A stretch of 64,000 nucleotides of DNA from Pseudomonas sp. Z8(2022) (GCF_025837155.1 NZ_CP107549.1:3348001-3412000); one strand, 5' to 3'; counted from the stretch's first letter, positions 9,751 through 18,130 are shown. Numbers and translations are program-made. Notes: generated from the letters alone by a model not told the origin.

Positions 9751-9826
9751 TCGTCACTCCCGCGTAGGCGGGAGCCCAGATGATTCCTAGGTTCTGGATG
9801 CCCGCCTGCGCGGGCATGGCGTTTTT
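9751..9826 (+). terminator. Second REP family doubling as terminator of the arc operon
   Basis: CTCCCGC-GTA-GGCGGGAG (from about 9757) and ATGCCCGC (9798-9805)/GCGGGCAT (9810-9817) form two facing hairpins, like the common CCCGCG-type bacterial repeat. The second is followed by TTTTT at 9822-9826. It would work as an intrinsic terminator on the plus strand, between the arc operon and the convergent lpd gene. Confidence 0.65.
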
Positions 9827-9900
9827 CTCAGATGCGATCATTTAATTTAAGTAACCGCCTGGACGCTCGACCAGCGCGGTCCCGCGCGCCCTACTGGCTC

Positions 9901-11301
9901 TCAGGCCTGCATCGTCCAGCCATGCACACCCATCGCTGCTTGGCGCCCTGCCTCCGAGCGCGTCGGATGAGGGTGGCAGGTCAGCGCGATGTCTTCGGCC
10001 GAGGCAGAGAACTCCATGGCCACGCAGTACTCGCCGATCAACTCGCCCACGCTCGGACCGATCATGTGCACGCCAAGAATCTGGTCGGTATTGGCGTCGG
10101 CGAGGATCTTCACGAAACCTTCGGTCTCGTGGTTGATCTTCGCCCGGCTGTTGGCAGTGAAGGGAAACTTGCCCACCTTGTAGGCACGTCCCTCTGCCTT
10201 CAACTCCTCCTCGCCCTTGCCGACACTGGCCACCTCGGGTCGCGTGTAGATCACACCTGGAATCACCCCGTAGTTGACCTCCGCCTTATGCCCAGCGATG
10301 CGTTCGATACAGGCCACAGCCTCGTCTTCAGCCTTGTGCGCGAGCATCGGACCGGAGGTGACATCACCAATGACCCACACACCGGGTACGCCGCTCTGGT
10401 GTTTTTCGTTGCTCAGCATGCCGCGCTTGTCGGTGCTCAGCCCGACGTTCTCCAACCCCAGCCCGTTGGTATAGGGACGCCGGCCGATAGCCACCAGCAC
10501 GTAGTCGGCCGCCAGGGTTTCACTCGCACCGCCAGCGGCAGGCTCCAGACTCAGGATGACGCCGGACTTGCTCGTCTTCGCACCCGTGACCTTGGTGCCC
10601 AGCTTGAAGCTCATGCCCTGCTTGGTCAGGGCGCGCTGCAAGGTCTTCGCGGTTTCGCCGTCCAGGCCGGGGCTAATGCGATCAAGGTATTCCACCACTG
10701 TGACCTGGCTGCCCAGACGACGCCAGACCGAGCCGAGCTCCAGGCCGATCACCCCGGCACCGATCACCACCAGATGCTTGGGCACTTCGGGCAACGACAG
10801 CGCACCGGTGGAGTCGAGGATGCGCGCATTGTCGATGCTCACCCCGGGCAGCGGCGTCGGTTCGGAGCCCGTGGCGATGACGATGTTCGGCGTTTCCAGC
10901 AGGCGCTCGCCGCCTTCGTGCAGCTTGACCTGCACGCGACCAGGGCCTTCGATGCGGCCCCACCCCCTGACACATTCCACCTTGTTTTTGCGAAACAGGA
11001 ATTCCACCCCCTTGGTCAGCGCTTCGACGCTGTCTGCCTTCTGCTTCATCATCTGCCCCAGGTTGAGTGCCGGCGTGACCTCCACACCCAGCGCACTGAG
11101 TTCACCGCCGGACGCCGCCTCGTAGAGTTCGGAGGCATGCAGCAATGCCTTGGACGGCATGCAACCGACGTTCAGGCAGGTGCCGCCCAGGGTTTCGCGG
11201 CCCTCGACGCAGGCCACCTTCAGGCCCAGCTGGCCGGCTCGAATGGCGGCGTTGTAACCACCGGGGCCGGCGCCGATGATGACCACGTCATAGCTGCTCA
11301 T
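9901..11301 (-). CDS. lpd: Dihydrolipoyl dehydrogenase (LPD-3-like)
   Basis: This FAD flavoenzyme reoxidises dihydrolipoamide with NAD, normally as E3 of 2-oxoacid dehydrogenase complexes. Its 466 residues start with the FAD fold IGAGPGGYNAAIRAGQLG, then the redox-active disulfide GGTCLNVGCMPSK. The NAD fold is VIGAGVIGLELGS, the second FAD contact VWVIGDV, and the C-terminal His-Glu pair is CHPHPTRSE. No E1 or E2 gene is nearby, so it is a stand-alone copy resembling Pseudomonas LPD-3. It starts 15 nt after the upstream exporter gene and may be co-transcribed with it. Confidence 0.93.
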   Translation of the reverse strand: MSSYDVVIIGAGPGGYNAAIRAGQLGLKVACVEGRETLGGTCLNVGCMPSKALLHASELYEAASGGELSALGVEVTPALNLGQMMKQKADSVEALTKGVEFLFRKNKVECVRGWGRIEGPGRVQVKLHEGGERLLETPNIVIATGSEPTPLPGVSIDNARILDSTGALSLPEVPKHLVVIGAGVIGLELGSVWRRLGSQVTVVEYLDRISPGLDGETAKTLQRALTKQGMSFKLGTKVTGAKTSKSGVILSLEPAAGGASETLAADYVLVAIGRRPYTNGLGLENVGLSTDKRGMLSNEKHQSGVPGVWVIGDVTSGPMLAHKAEDEAVACIERIAGHKAEVNYGVIPGVIYTRPEVASVGKGEEELKAEGRAYKVGKFPFTANSRAKINHETEGFVKILADANTDQILGVHMIGPSVGELIGEYCVAMEFSASAEDIALTCHPHPTRSEAGRQAAMGVHGWTMQA

Positions 11302-11316
11302 TGCTTTGTCCTCGAT

Positions 11317-12516
11317 TCAGGGAAGTTTGCCGATCACCGCAGCTGCGACGACCGGGCGGACACGCAGAAGGTGGAAGAACAGAAACGCCAGCAACGCGAA
11401 CAGTGCGTTCAAGGCAACCATAGGCCAGGCCGAGCCATCCTGCAGCGCGCCAAGAAGCAGACCCGCCAGAGTGGCGCCGACCATCTGCGAGAAGCCCATC
11501 AACCCGGCTGCTAATCCGGCACGCTGCGGATTGGGAATTACCGCACCGGCCACGGCGGCCGGCAGCAGCATGCCGCCGCCCAGCGTTACCAGCACTTGCG
11601 GTAGCGACAACCCCAGAAGTGACAGGCCGAACAGCAGGTAAACCACCAGCGTCAGCAATGACCCGATCAGAACCAGCGCCACACCGATGCCCACCACCCG
11701 TTGCGGCCCCAGGCGCTGCACCTTGCGCAGGGTGAACAGCGCACCGCCGAGCAGGCCGGAAACGATCAGAGCAAAGGTCAGGCCGTACTGCGCGGCGCTT
11801 AGTCCCAACAGGCCGATATACACCGACGACGAGCCAGCTACCACGACGAACATAGCGCCGTAGGTACAGGCGATGGTCAGCGCCAGCGCGCGGCAGCTGG
11901 GCCAGACCTGCAGATAGGTGGTCAGCAGCCCCTTGAAGCGGCCAGCCTGCGGATCAGGTTGCAGGTGCGTTTCGCGATAGCCGCCAAGCACCGATAGCAA
12001 TGCCAGGATGCCAAGCATCAGGGTCGCCATCAGAGGCGCGCGCCAACCTCCGTACTGGGTCAGCAGCCCGCCGACCACCGGCGACAGGACGATGGCAGCA
12101 AACATGCCAAGCACGGTCAGCGCAAGGGCCGGCCCCGCCTGCTCCTGCCACACGTCACGGATGATGGCGCGCGCCAGTACCAGTGCGGCACAGGCGCCCA
12201 GGCCCTGCAACACGCGCATGCCGATCAGCACCTCGATGTTAGGCGCCAGCAGCATGCCGAAGGTCGCCAGCAGGTAAAGACTCAGGCCGACCAACAACAC
12301 CGGGCGGCGCCCCAGGCGATCCGACAAAGGCCCTAGCAACAACTGCCCAATGCCGAAAGCGCCAACGAACAGCGACAGCGCCAGCAGACTCCTACCGGGC
12401 GGTGCGCTCAAACCCCGTTCCAGCTCCCCCAAGGCTGGAATCAGTAATTGCGTGGAGGTTTCACCTAGCGCGGTGAGCAGCATCAGGATGGTCAACAGAA
12501 CACGGGACGGACGCAT
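11317..12516 (-). CDS. Bcr/CflA-type MFS exporter
   Basis: A 399-residue inner-membrane protein with about 12 membrane segments. The loop 2-3 motif GPLSDRLGRRPVLLVG and the exporter motif GMFAAIVLSPVVGGLLTQYGGWR place it in the drug:H+ antiporter 12-TM group (Bcr/CflA-like). Substrate is unknown. I start at ATG 12516, with GGAG six nt upstream; the in-frame TTG at 12528 has no such site. The divergent promoter region (12517-12603) contains operator-like elements matching those before the SDR gene, so the nearby TetR protein probably regulates it. Confidence 0.88.
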   Translation of the reverse strand: MRPSRVLLTILMLLTALGETSTQLLIPALGELERGLSAPPGRSLLALSLFVGAFGIGQLLLGPLSDRLGRRPVLLVGLSLYLLATFGMLLAPNIEVLIGMRVLQGLGACAALVLARAIIRDVWQEQAGPALALTVLGMFAAIVLSPVVGGLLTQYGGWRAPLMATLMLGILALLSVLGGYRETHLQPDPQAGRFKGLLTTYLQVWPSCRALALTIACTYGAMFVVVAGSSSVYIGLLGLSAAQYGLTFALIVSGLLGGALFTLRKVQRLGPQRVVGIGVALVLIGSLLTLVVYLLFGLSLLGLSLPQVLVTLGGGMLLPAAVAGAVIPNPQRAGLAAGLMGFSQMVGATLAGLLLGALQDGSAWPMVALNALFALLAFLFFHLLRVRPVVAAAVIGKLP

Positions 12517-12546
12517 GACAGGCTCCAAAGACTGGCGGTTATTTAT

Positions 12547-12586
12547 ATTTCGACCATAATATGAACTATTACATGTCGTCCATCAT
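12547..12586. promoter_or_regulatory. Pair of TetR-operator-like sites, exporter/thioesterase promoters
   Basis: ATTTCGACCATAAT (12547-12560) matches 12 of 14 positions of the palindrome ATTATGACCATAAT found before the SDR gene. A weaker copy, ATGTCGTCCATCAT, lies at 12573-12586, 26 bp further on. The SDR promoter pair is 25 bp apart. Shared sequence and spacing suggest one regulator. Confidence 0.6.
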
Positions 12587-12603
12587 ATTTATCCGGAGCT
12601 TGT

Positions 12604-13173
12604 ATGCCCCCCTTATCACGAGATGCTCGCCTCGCCACCTGGATCGCCGAAGAACAGGCAGTTCGTAGCCAGCTCGCGGCCCCCGGCACCCTCACTCCGG
12701 CCGAGGTGGCCGCCATGGCACCGATGGATTTCTTCGACGGAATCGGTCGCGGCGACCTTCCTTCGCCGCCGATCAACGCAGTGCTCGACTTCACGCCGGT
12801 GCATTGGGCCAGCGGCCTGTTCGTATTCCAGGGCACTCCGGATCAGCGCCACTACAACCCGTTGGGCAGCGTACACGGCGGTTACATCGCAACCCTGCTC
12901 GACTCCTGCATGGGCTGTGCCGTACATACCCTGCTCAAGCCGGGCCAGGCCTACACCACCACTGACCTGCGGGTCAGCTACATCCGCGCACTGCGCAGCG
13001 AGGCTGGCCCAGTGCGCGCGGAAGGCCGCATCATCCATGTCGGTCGCTCCACGGCCCTGGCCGAAGGCCGCCTGTATGACGTCGAGGAACGCCTCTATGC
13101 CGTCGCCTCCACTACCTGCCTGATTCTCGACATGAACGCCGCGCGCCAGAACAGCGACGCGGGTGTAAGATGA
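12604..13173 (+). CDS. PaaI-type hotdog thioesterase
   Basis: A 189-residue cytosolic protein of the acyl-CoA thioesterase hotdog fold. The active-site helix reads NPLGSVHGGYIATLLDSCMG, the position of the HGG signature of PaaI-like enzymes. The following strand TTTDLRVSYIRAL is also typical. It would hydrolyse an aryl- or acyl-CoA; the substrate cannot be read. ATG 12604 follows CCGGAGC. It is divergent from the exporter and 29 nt before tetR, suggesting a small detoxification or aromatic-metabolism unit. Confidence 0.85.
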   Translation: MPPLSRDARLATWIAEEQAVRSQLAAPGTLTPAEVAAMAPMDFFDGIGRGDLPSPPINAVLDFTPVHWASGLFVFQGTPDQRHYNPLGSVHGGYIATLLDSCMGCAVHTLLKPGQAYTTTDLRVSYIRALRSEAGPVRAEGRIIHVGRSTALAEGRLYDVEERLYAVASTTCLILDMNAARQNSDAGVR

Positions 13174-13202
13174 CGGCCAGCATCTGAAAGACGGGAATGC
13201 CC

Positions 13203-13769
13203 ATGCGCTATTCGGAAGATCACAAGGCCAAGACTCATCAACGCATCATCGAAGAAGCGGCCCTGCGCTTTCGCCGCGACGGCGTCGGGGCTACCGGCCT
13301 GCAACCGCTGATGAAAGCGCTGGGTCTGACCCACGGCGGCTTTTACGCCCACTTCAAGTCCAAGGACGATCTGGTGGAAACCGCGCTGCAGCATGTCGTG
13401 CAGGAGCTTTCCGGCAACGCCGGGGCTCCGGAGAAGGATACCGAGGCGCCGCTGCCGCATCTCATTGCCAGCTACCTGTCCAGCGCGCACCGCGCCAATC
13501 CCGGTGCCGGCTGCCCGTTGCCGACCATGTCTGCTGAGCTGGGGCAGCGTGGCGAACCCAGTGCCACCACCGACACCATGGTACGTAACCGCCTGGCCCT
13601 GATCGAAAGCAACCTGCCAGGCGACGATGCTGAAGATCAAAGCGTGCTGATGCTGTCGGCCATGGTCGGCGCCCTGCTGCTGTCGCGCAGCGTCAAGGAC
13701 CCGGAACTGTCCGACCGCCTGCTGAAAACGACTCGACGCCTGCTGATCGAAAAGGCGCAGAAGCAGTAA
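13203..13769 (+). CDS. TetR/AcrR family repressor
   Basis: A 188-residue one-component regulator. The N-terminal helix-turn-helix spans about residues 8-50 (THQRIIEEAALRFRRDG, then GLTHGGFYAHFKSKDDLVE), followed by an all-helical ligand domain with CPLPTMSAEL. I start at 13203 because GGGA lies 7 nt upstream; for ATG 13197 the site would touch the start codon. It stands between the thioesterase and the convergent SDR. Paired ATTATG-N2-CATAAT sites in front of both flanking units are its likely operators (inference). Confidence 0.92.
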   Translation: MRYSEDHKAKTHQRIIEEAALRFRRDGVGATGLQPLMKALGLTHGGFYAHFKSKDDLVETALQHVVQELSGNAGAPEKDTEAPLPHLIASYLSSAHRANPGAGCPLPTMSAELGQRGEPSATTDTMVRNRLALIESNLPGDDAEDQSVLMLSAMVGALLLSRSVKDPELSDRLLKTTRRLLIEKAQKQ

Positions 13770-13772
13770 CGC

Positions 13773-13807
13773 GTGCCACTTGGCGCACCCTGCAGCCCGG
13801 GTGCGCC
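13773..13807. terminator. Bidirectional hairpin between tetR and SDR
   Basis: GGCGCACCC (13782-13790) pairs with GGGTGCGCC (13799-13807) over an 8-nt loop, and flanking GTGCCA/TGGCAT can extend the stem. It lies between the stops of two convergent genes. There is no clear T-tract. Confidence 0.6.
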
Positions 13808-13815
13808 GCTTGGCA

Positions 13816-14610
13816 TCACTTATAGCGCGCAGCCGCCTGATTGCGCGACAGATTCGGCCCCAACGCTGCTCTCGCCTTGACGAAGGCATCCCAATCGGCG
13901 GCGTCAGGCAGCGACGGAATGGTCACCAGCTCCTTCTGATCGAAACCGGCCAGCGCTGCGTCAACCATCTCGCCCACCTCCATGATCATCGAGGGCGGCA
14001 GTGCCGACGCATCGGCGCCGCTGCGCTGCCAGATCTCGGTGCGGGTCACGCCCGGCAGCACCGCCTGCAGTTGCACCCCAGTTTCGCGCAACTCGCCAGC
14101 CAGTGTCTGGGTCAGGCTCAGTACATAAGCCTTGGTCGCGCTGTACACCGCGTTGAACATCTCGGGAGCCAGAGCCACCACCGAACCCAGATTGATGATG
14201 CTGCCCCGTCCTGCCGCTGAAAAATTGGCGGCAGCGGCAGCGGCAAGGCGCGTCAGCGTCACCACGTTGAGCTGAATCATGGCCTCGGCCTGATCCAGAT
14301 CAGCGGACACCAGCGGGCCATTCATGGCAACACCGGCGTTGTTGACCAGCAGGGTGATGGTCGAGTCGTCACGCAGACGCTGCTCCACTTTCAGCACGTC
14401 GGCCTTGCTGATCAGATCGGCGGGCAGCACTTCGACCTGAATGCCGTGCTCGGCACCGAGTCGCTCGGCCAGAGCCTCGAGGCGCCCGGCATCGCGCGCC
14501 ACCAGCAGCAGGTCATAACCGCGCCGGGCCAGGCGATCGGCATAGGTCGCACCGATGCCGGTCGAGGCACCTGTAACAAGAGCGGTTCCGAGGGTGGCTT
14601 GGGTATTCAT
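13816..14610 (-). CDS. Short-chain dehydrogenase/reductase
   Basis: A 264-residue classical SDR. It has the cofactor loop TGASTGIGATYA, the NNAG motif (LVNNAGVAMNG), the catalytic serine in INLGSVVAL, and YSATK with the tyrosine-lysine pair. The substrate is unknown. ATG 14610 has AGGAG eight nt upstream; the longer frame from 14655 runs through the operator region. The promoter carries two perfect copies of the TetR-like palindrome, so repression by the adjacent regulator is likely. Confidence 0.9.
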   Translation of the reverse strand: MNTQATLGTALVTGASTGIGATYADRLARRGYDLLLVARDAGRLEALAERLGAEHGIQVEVLPADLISKADVLKVEQRLRDDSTITLLVNNAGVAMNGPLVSADLDQAEAMIQLNVVTLTRLAAAAAANFSAAGRGSIINLGSVVALAPEMFNAVYSATKAYVLSLTQTLAGELRETGVQLQAVLPGVTRTEIWQRSGADASALPPSMIMEVGEMVDAALAGFDQKELVTIPSLPDAADWDAFVKARAALGPNLSRNQAAARYK

Positions 14611-14662
14611 GGTGTTTTTCTCCTGGGGTGAATGAGTGCGAGGAAATCCTCTCACTCATAAA

Positions 14663-14701
14663 ATTATGGTCATAATTTAAAATTCATATTATGACCATAA
14701 T
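14663..14701. promoter_or_regulatory. Two TetR-type operators before the SDR gene
   Basis: ATTATGGTCATAAT (14663-14676) and ATTATGACCATAAT (14688-14701) are exact reverse complements of each other. Each is also a palindrome ATTATG-N2-CATAAT, and they lie 25 bp apart. The AT-rich block contains the SDR promoter. Confidence 0.75.
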
Positions 14702-14876
14702 AAAATCAGTCAAGCATTTCCTTGAGAAGGAAACGTTGTGTCCGCCAGGCGATCACGCACCAAGTTATGGCTTTATTGTCCTACTGGTCAGAAAATGGTG
14801 CACCGATCGTGCGCCGATCGGGCCTGAATCTCCGCACATCCGATTGATTTGCAAGAAATAAAAGCAGTCACGAGAA

Positions 14877-14893
14877 TTGGCGCCGTTTTTGCT
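14877..14893 (+). promoter_or_regulatory. Sigma-54-type promoter before the Tsx-like porin gene
   Basis: TTGGCGCCGTTTTTGCT has the -24 GG (14879-14880) and -12 GC (14891-14892) exactly 10 bp apart, as RpoN promoters require. It matches the consensus at TTGGC and TTGCT. The expected start is near 14904, about 107 nt before the ATG. The enhancer is unknown; a CCGATCG direct repeat at about 14803-14819 is a candidate. Confidence 0.65.
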
Positions 14894-14914
14894 CCAGCAA
14901 AAACAGTCTGACCA

Positions 14915-14958
14915 GGCGGACAGCTTTAGTCTGTCGTCGCTAAGCGACGCTGCCCGCC
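14915..14958 (+). other. Structured leader of the Tsx-like gene
   Basis: GGCGGACAGC (14915-14924) pairs with GCTGCCCGCC (14949-14958) with one mismatch. Inside, CGTCGC-TAA-GCGACG forms a second hairpin at 14935-14949. This sits in the predicted 5' leader. The rest of the 14702-15010 gap shows nothing else I can name. Confidence 0.5.
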
Positions 14959-15010
14959 AGAAATGCAGGCCAAAAAATATAACGACACGTCGTAACCACT
15001 AGGAGCTTCC

Positions 15011-15814
15011 ATGAACCGCACCCTTTCTTCGCTGGTGCTCGCCGGCGGTCTGCTGGCAGGCGGCCAGGCCATCGCCGGCGACCTGATGCACTGGCAGAAC
15101 AACAGCCTGACCTACCTCTATGGGCAGGACTTCAAGGTCGACCCCGAGATCCAGCAGACCATCACCTTCGAGCACGCCAGCGGCTGGAGCTTCGGCGACC
15201 TGTTCTTCTTCACCGATGTGATCAAGTTCAACACCGACGCGCAGAACGGTAACGGCGATGGCCACACCTACTACGGCGAGTTCAGCCCGCGTCTGTCGTT
15301 CGGCAAGATCAGCGGTGCCGATCTGTCCTTCGGCCCGATCAAGGACGTGCTGCTGGCCTTCACCTACGAGTTCGGCGAGAAGGACGTTGACGCCTACCTG
15401 CTGGGCCCGGCATTCGATCTGGACATCCCCGGTTTCGACTACTTCCAGCTCAACACCTACCTGCGCAAACCGGACGGCAGCCGTCCAGGCAAGAACGTCT
15501 GGCAGATCACCCCGGTGTGGAGCTACACCATCCCGGTCGGCGAATCCGACATCGTCATCGATGGCTTCATGGACTGGGTAGTGGACAACGACGAGAACCG
15601 CCGCGGCGACTACCACGCCAACCTGCACTTCAACCCGCAGATCAAGTACGACCTGGGCAAAGCGCTGAAGTGGGGCGAGAAACAGCTGTACGTCGGTATC
15701 GAGTACGACTACTGGAAGAACAAGTACGGCATCAAGGACGGCGGCGACGTCAGCCAATTCGTTGGCCCGACCGATCAGAACACCGCCAGCCTGCTGGTCA
15801 AGGCGCATTTCTGA
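15011..15814 (+). CDS. Tsx-like nucleoside-specific outer-membrane channel
   Basis: A 267-residue outer-membrane beta-barrel of the Tsx/OmpK channel family. A signal peptide of about 22 residues ends at GQAIAG. The mature start DLMHWQNNSLTYLYG is characteristic, and the final residue is the phenylalanine used for barrel insertion (LLVKAHF). Alternating aromatic strands and short turns fill the rest. TAGGAG precedes ATG 15011. Nucleoside uptake is the family role; the true ligand is unproved. The sigma-54-like promoter suggests control by nitrogen or a specific enhancer-binding protein. Confidence 0.88.
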   Translation: MNRTLSSLVLAGGLLAGGQAIAGDLMHWQNNSLTYLYGQDFKVDPEIQQTITFEHASGWSFGDLFFFTDVIKFNTDAQNGNGDGHTYYGEFSPRLSFGKISGADLSFGPIKDVLLAFTYEFGEKDVDAYLLGPAFDLDIPGFDYFQLNTYLRKPDGSRPGKNVWQITPVWSYTIPVGESDIVIDGFMDWVVDNDENRRGDYHANLHFNPQIKYDLGKALKWGEKQLYVGIEYDYWKNKYGIKDGGDVSQFVGPTDQNTASLLVKAHF

Positions 15815-15839
15815 CCGGCGCCCGCTTGTGTGAATGGCC

Positions 15840-15863
15840 AAGGTCGCAGGATTTTGCGACCTT
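15840..15863 (+). terminator. Hairpin after the Tsx-like gene
   Basis: AAGGTCGCA (15840-15848) pairs perfectly with TGCGACCTT (15855-15863) over a GGATTT loop, 25 nt past the stop codon. The T-run is weak. Confidence 0.6.
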
Positions 15864-15935
15864 CTGCCAATGCCCACCGTCAACCGGACGTGTTTAGCTG
15901 CAAGGCATCACCAGACCTTCACCCAAGGATGGACG

Positions 15936-16781
15936 ATGCCTCCGCGTATCCTGCTACTCACAACCCTCGCCATGCTGGCCTTCGCCGGCAACTCGCTGCT
16001 GTGCCGCCTGGCACTGCGTGAAACCGAAATCGACGCGGCCAGCTTCACCGCCATTCGCCTGCTCTGCGGCGCGGTGACCCTGTGGCTGTTGCTGAAACTG
16101 CGCCAAGGCAGGCAGCCGATGGCCGGCAACTGGCCTGGCGCCCTGGCGCTGTTCACCTATGCGGCCGCCTTTTCCTTCGCCTACCTGCAACTGGATACCG
16201 GTGCCGGCGCCCTGCTGCTGTTCGGCGCGGTGCAGCTGAGCATGCTGTTCTGGGGTTGGCTGCGCGGCGAACGCATGGGTCTGGCCGCCAGCCTCGGTAC
16301 AGCACTGGCCACCGCTGGCCTGCTGGCACTGCTGCTACCGGGCGCCAGCGCACCACCGCTTGTGGCCGCACTGCTGATGCTACTGGCCGGTATCGCCTGG
16401 GGTGCATACTCCCTGCTTGGCCGCGGCCAGGGTGATCCGCTGGCAGTAACCGCCGGCAATTTCATGCGCGCAACGCCGCTGGCGTTGCTGCTGGCGGCGC
16501 TGCTATTGGCGCAGCTCGACTGGGACGGCCCTGGCCTGTTCTACGCACTGCTGTCCGGCGCTCTGACCTCGGGCATCGGTTACGCCATCTGGTACAGCGC
16601 CCTACCCGGCCTGCGCGCCAGCCAGGCGGCCACTGTGCAATTGAGCGTGCCGATTCTCGCCGCACTCGGCGGCAGCCTGCTACTGGGCGAAGCGCTGAGC
16701 CTGCGTCTGCTGCTCAGCGCCGTTGCCGTGCTAGGCGGCATCGCGCTGGTACTGGGCAGTCGGCAACGTGCCGGGAGCTAA
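15936..16781 (+). CDS. EamA/DMT-family permease
   Basis: A 281-residue inner-membrane protein with ten predicted segments in two EamA repeats. Typical features are the N-terminal FAGNSLLCRLAL, SFAYLQLDTGAGALLLFGAVQLSM and the second-repeat SGALTSGIGYAIWYSALP. Substrates of this family range from amino acids to metabolites and cannot be assigned here. I start at 15936 (AAGGAT upstream), because the longer frame from 15834 runs through the upstream terminator hairpin. Confidence 0.88.
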   Translation: MPPRILLLTTLAMLAFAGNSLLCRLALRETEIDAASFTAIRLLCGAVTLWLLLKLRQGRQPMAGNWPGALALFTYAAAFSFAYLQLDTGAGALLLFGAVQLSMLFWGWLRGERMGLAASLGTALATAGLLALLLPGASAPPLVAALLMLLAGIAWGAYSLLGRGQGDPLAVTAGNFMRATPLALLLAALLLAQLDWDGPGLFYALLSGALTSGIGYAIWYSALPGLRASQAATVQLSVPILAALGGSLLLGEALSLRLLLSAVAVLGGIALVLGSRQRAGS

Positions 16782-16835
16782 TGGCGCGTGCAGCGGTCTT
16801 CTATCCTGAGCCCATAACCTCCAGGGAAGATCGCC

Positions 16836-17309
16836 ATGCCCCGCCTGCTTCGTCTTTGCCTTGTCACCCTGCTCGCCGCCGGCCTCGGCGCCTGCGCCAG
16901 CCTGGGCAACCGTGATCCGCTACGGGTCGATCTGGTCGGCCTGGAGCCTCTGCCCGGCCAGGGTCTGGAGGTGCGCTTCGCGGTCAAGCTACGGGTACAG
17001 AACCCCAACGACAGCGCGGTAAGTTTCAACGGCATGGCGCTGGATCTGGACGTCAACGGCCAACCGCTGGCCAGTGGTGTCAGTGACCAGAGCGGCAGCG
17101 TACCGCGCTTCGGCGAAACGGTGGTGAGCGTACCGGTGAGCATTTCGGCGTTTTCGGTGATGCGCCAGGCCTGGGGCGCGGCCGGCTACCAAGCGGGTCA
17201 GGAGGTGCCCTACAGGCTGCGCGGCAAACTGGCTGACGGCCTGTTCGGTACCCGCCGCTTCAGCGTCAGCGGTACCCTCGACTGGCCGCAGCCGCCAACC
17301 CCCTACTGA
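16836..17309 (+). CDS. LEA type 2 (LEA14-like) lipoprotein
   Basis: A 157-residue protein with a lipoprotein signal: a hydrophobic stretch ends in LGAC, with Cys20 as the probable lipidation site. The mature part has the LEA14/water-stress fold pattern (VDLVGLEPLPGQGLEVRFAVKLRVQNPN split over two strands, then FNGMALDLDVNG). Relatives are small periplasmic proteins of unknown role, sometimes linked to desiccation stress. It stands alone, 54 nt after the permease gene and convergent with the amidotransferase gene. Confidence 0.85.
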   Translation: MPRLLRLCLVTLLAAGLGACASLGNRDPLRVDLVGLEPLPGQGLEVRFAVKLRVQNPNDSAVSFNGMALDLDVNGQPLASGVSDQSGSVPRFGETVVSVPVSISAFSVMRQAWGAAGYQAGQEVPYRLRGKLADGLFGTRRFSVSGTLDWPQPPTPY

Positions 17310-17335
17310 CGCAGGAGCCGGCGGCTGTAATGGTT

Positions 17336-18130
17336 TCAGGCAGCCTGGCGGCTGCTCCGCGAGGACGCGCGGCGGTAACAGGCCTCGCCGAAAGCCTGGA
17401 AGATCTTCACCGAATCCGGGTTCAGTGCAGCCTGCCATTCCGGGTGCCACTGCACCGCAAACAGGAACGGCGACAGGCTCGGCGCATGGACGGCTTCGAT
17501 CAGACCATCCTCGGCGGTGGCCAGCACTTCCAGCCCCTTGCCCAGGTTGCGGATGGCCTGGCCGTGCAGGGAGTTGACCTGAATTTCGTCCTTGCCAAGC
17601 AGTTCGGCAAACCAGCTTCCCGGTACGGGACGCACGCTGTGGCTGGGCGCGTATTGCACCTCGACCGGATCATCGGGGTTCTCGCGATGGTCGTTGAAGC
17701 CGGGTTCGGCGTAGACCTTCTGGTAGATGTCGCCGCCCAGTGCCACGTTGATTTCCTGCATGCCTCGGCAGATGCCGAAGATCGGCAGGCCGCGGGCGAT
17801 GGCAGCACGAATCAGAGGCAGATCGAACAGATCGCGATCACGATCCTGCGCCTTGTTCGGCGTTTCGTTCTCCTGCCCGTAGAGCGCCGGGTCGATATTG
17901 CTGCCGGCCCCGGTCAGGTAAACACCGTCGGCCATGTCCAGATACTGCTCGAGATCCTCGGTGCCACAGCAGGTGGGCACCAGTACCGGCACGCAACCGG
18001 AGAACTCGACCAGAGGCTGGATGTATTTGTGGGTCATTACCTGATAGTCGTGGCCCTTGCGCTCCTGAGCACCCATGGACATCAACACGACGGGCTTGCG
18101 GGGGGTGTTGCGGTTCTTGTTGTCGGACAT
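17336..18130 (-). CDS. Gamma-glutamyl-GABA hydrolase-like class I amidotransferase
   Basis: A 264-residue glutamine-amidotransferase-like hydrolase of the PuuD/peptidase C26 family. The nucleophile elbow is FGICRGMQEIN (cysteine) and the His-Glu pair is in AVQWHPEW. PuuD hydrolyses gamma-glutamyl-GABA in putrescine catabolism. No gamma-glutamyl-putrescine synthetase gene is adjacent, so the exact substrate is unsure. ATG 18130 follows CCAAGGTGACGT. Upstream lies a long, structured leader (18244-18331) that may regulate it. Confidence 0.85.
   Translation of the reverse strand: MSDNKNRNTPRKPVVLMSMGAQERKGHDYQVMTHKYIQPLVEFSGCVPVLVPTCCGTEDLEQYLDMADGVYLTGAGSNIDPALYGQENETPNKAQDRDRDLFDLPLIRAAIARGLPIFGICRGMQEINVALGGDIYQKVYAEPGFNDHRENPDDPVEVQYAPSHSVRPVPGSWFAELLGKDEIQVNSLHGQAIRNLGKGLEVLATAEDGLIEAVHAPSLSPFLFAVQWHPEWQAALNPDSVKIFQAFGEACYRRASSRSSRQAA

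Noticed and set aside
9832..11514. 560-codon open frame on the plus strand over lpd
   Set aside because: Low-complexity histidine/glutamine-rich translation typical of an antisense shadow; lpd on the other strand has all catalytic motifs.
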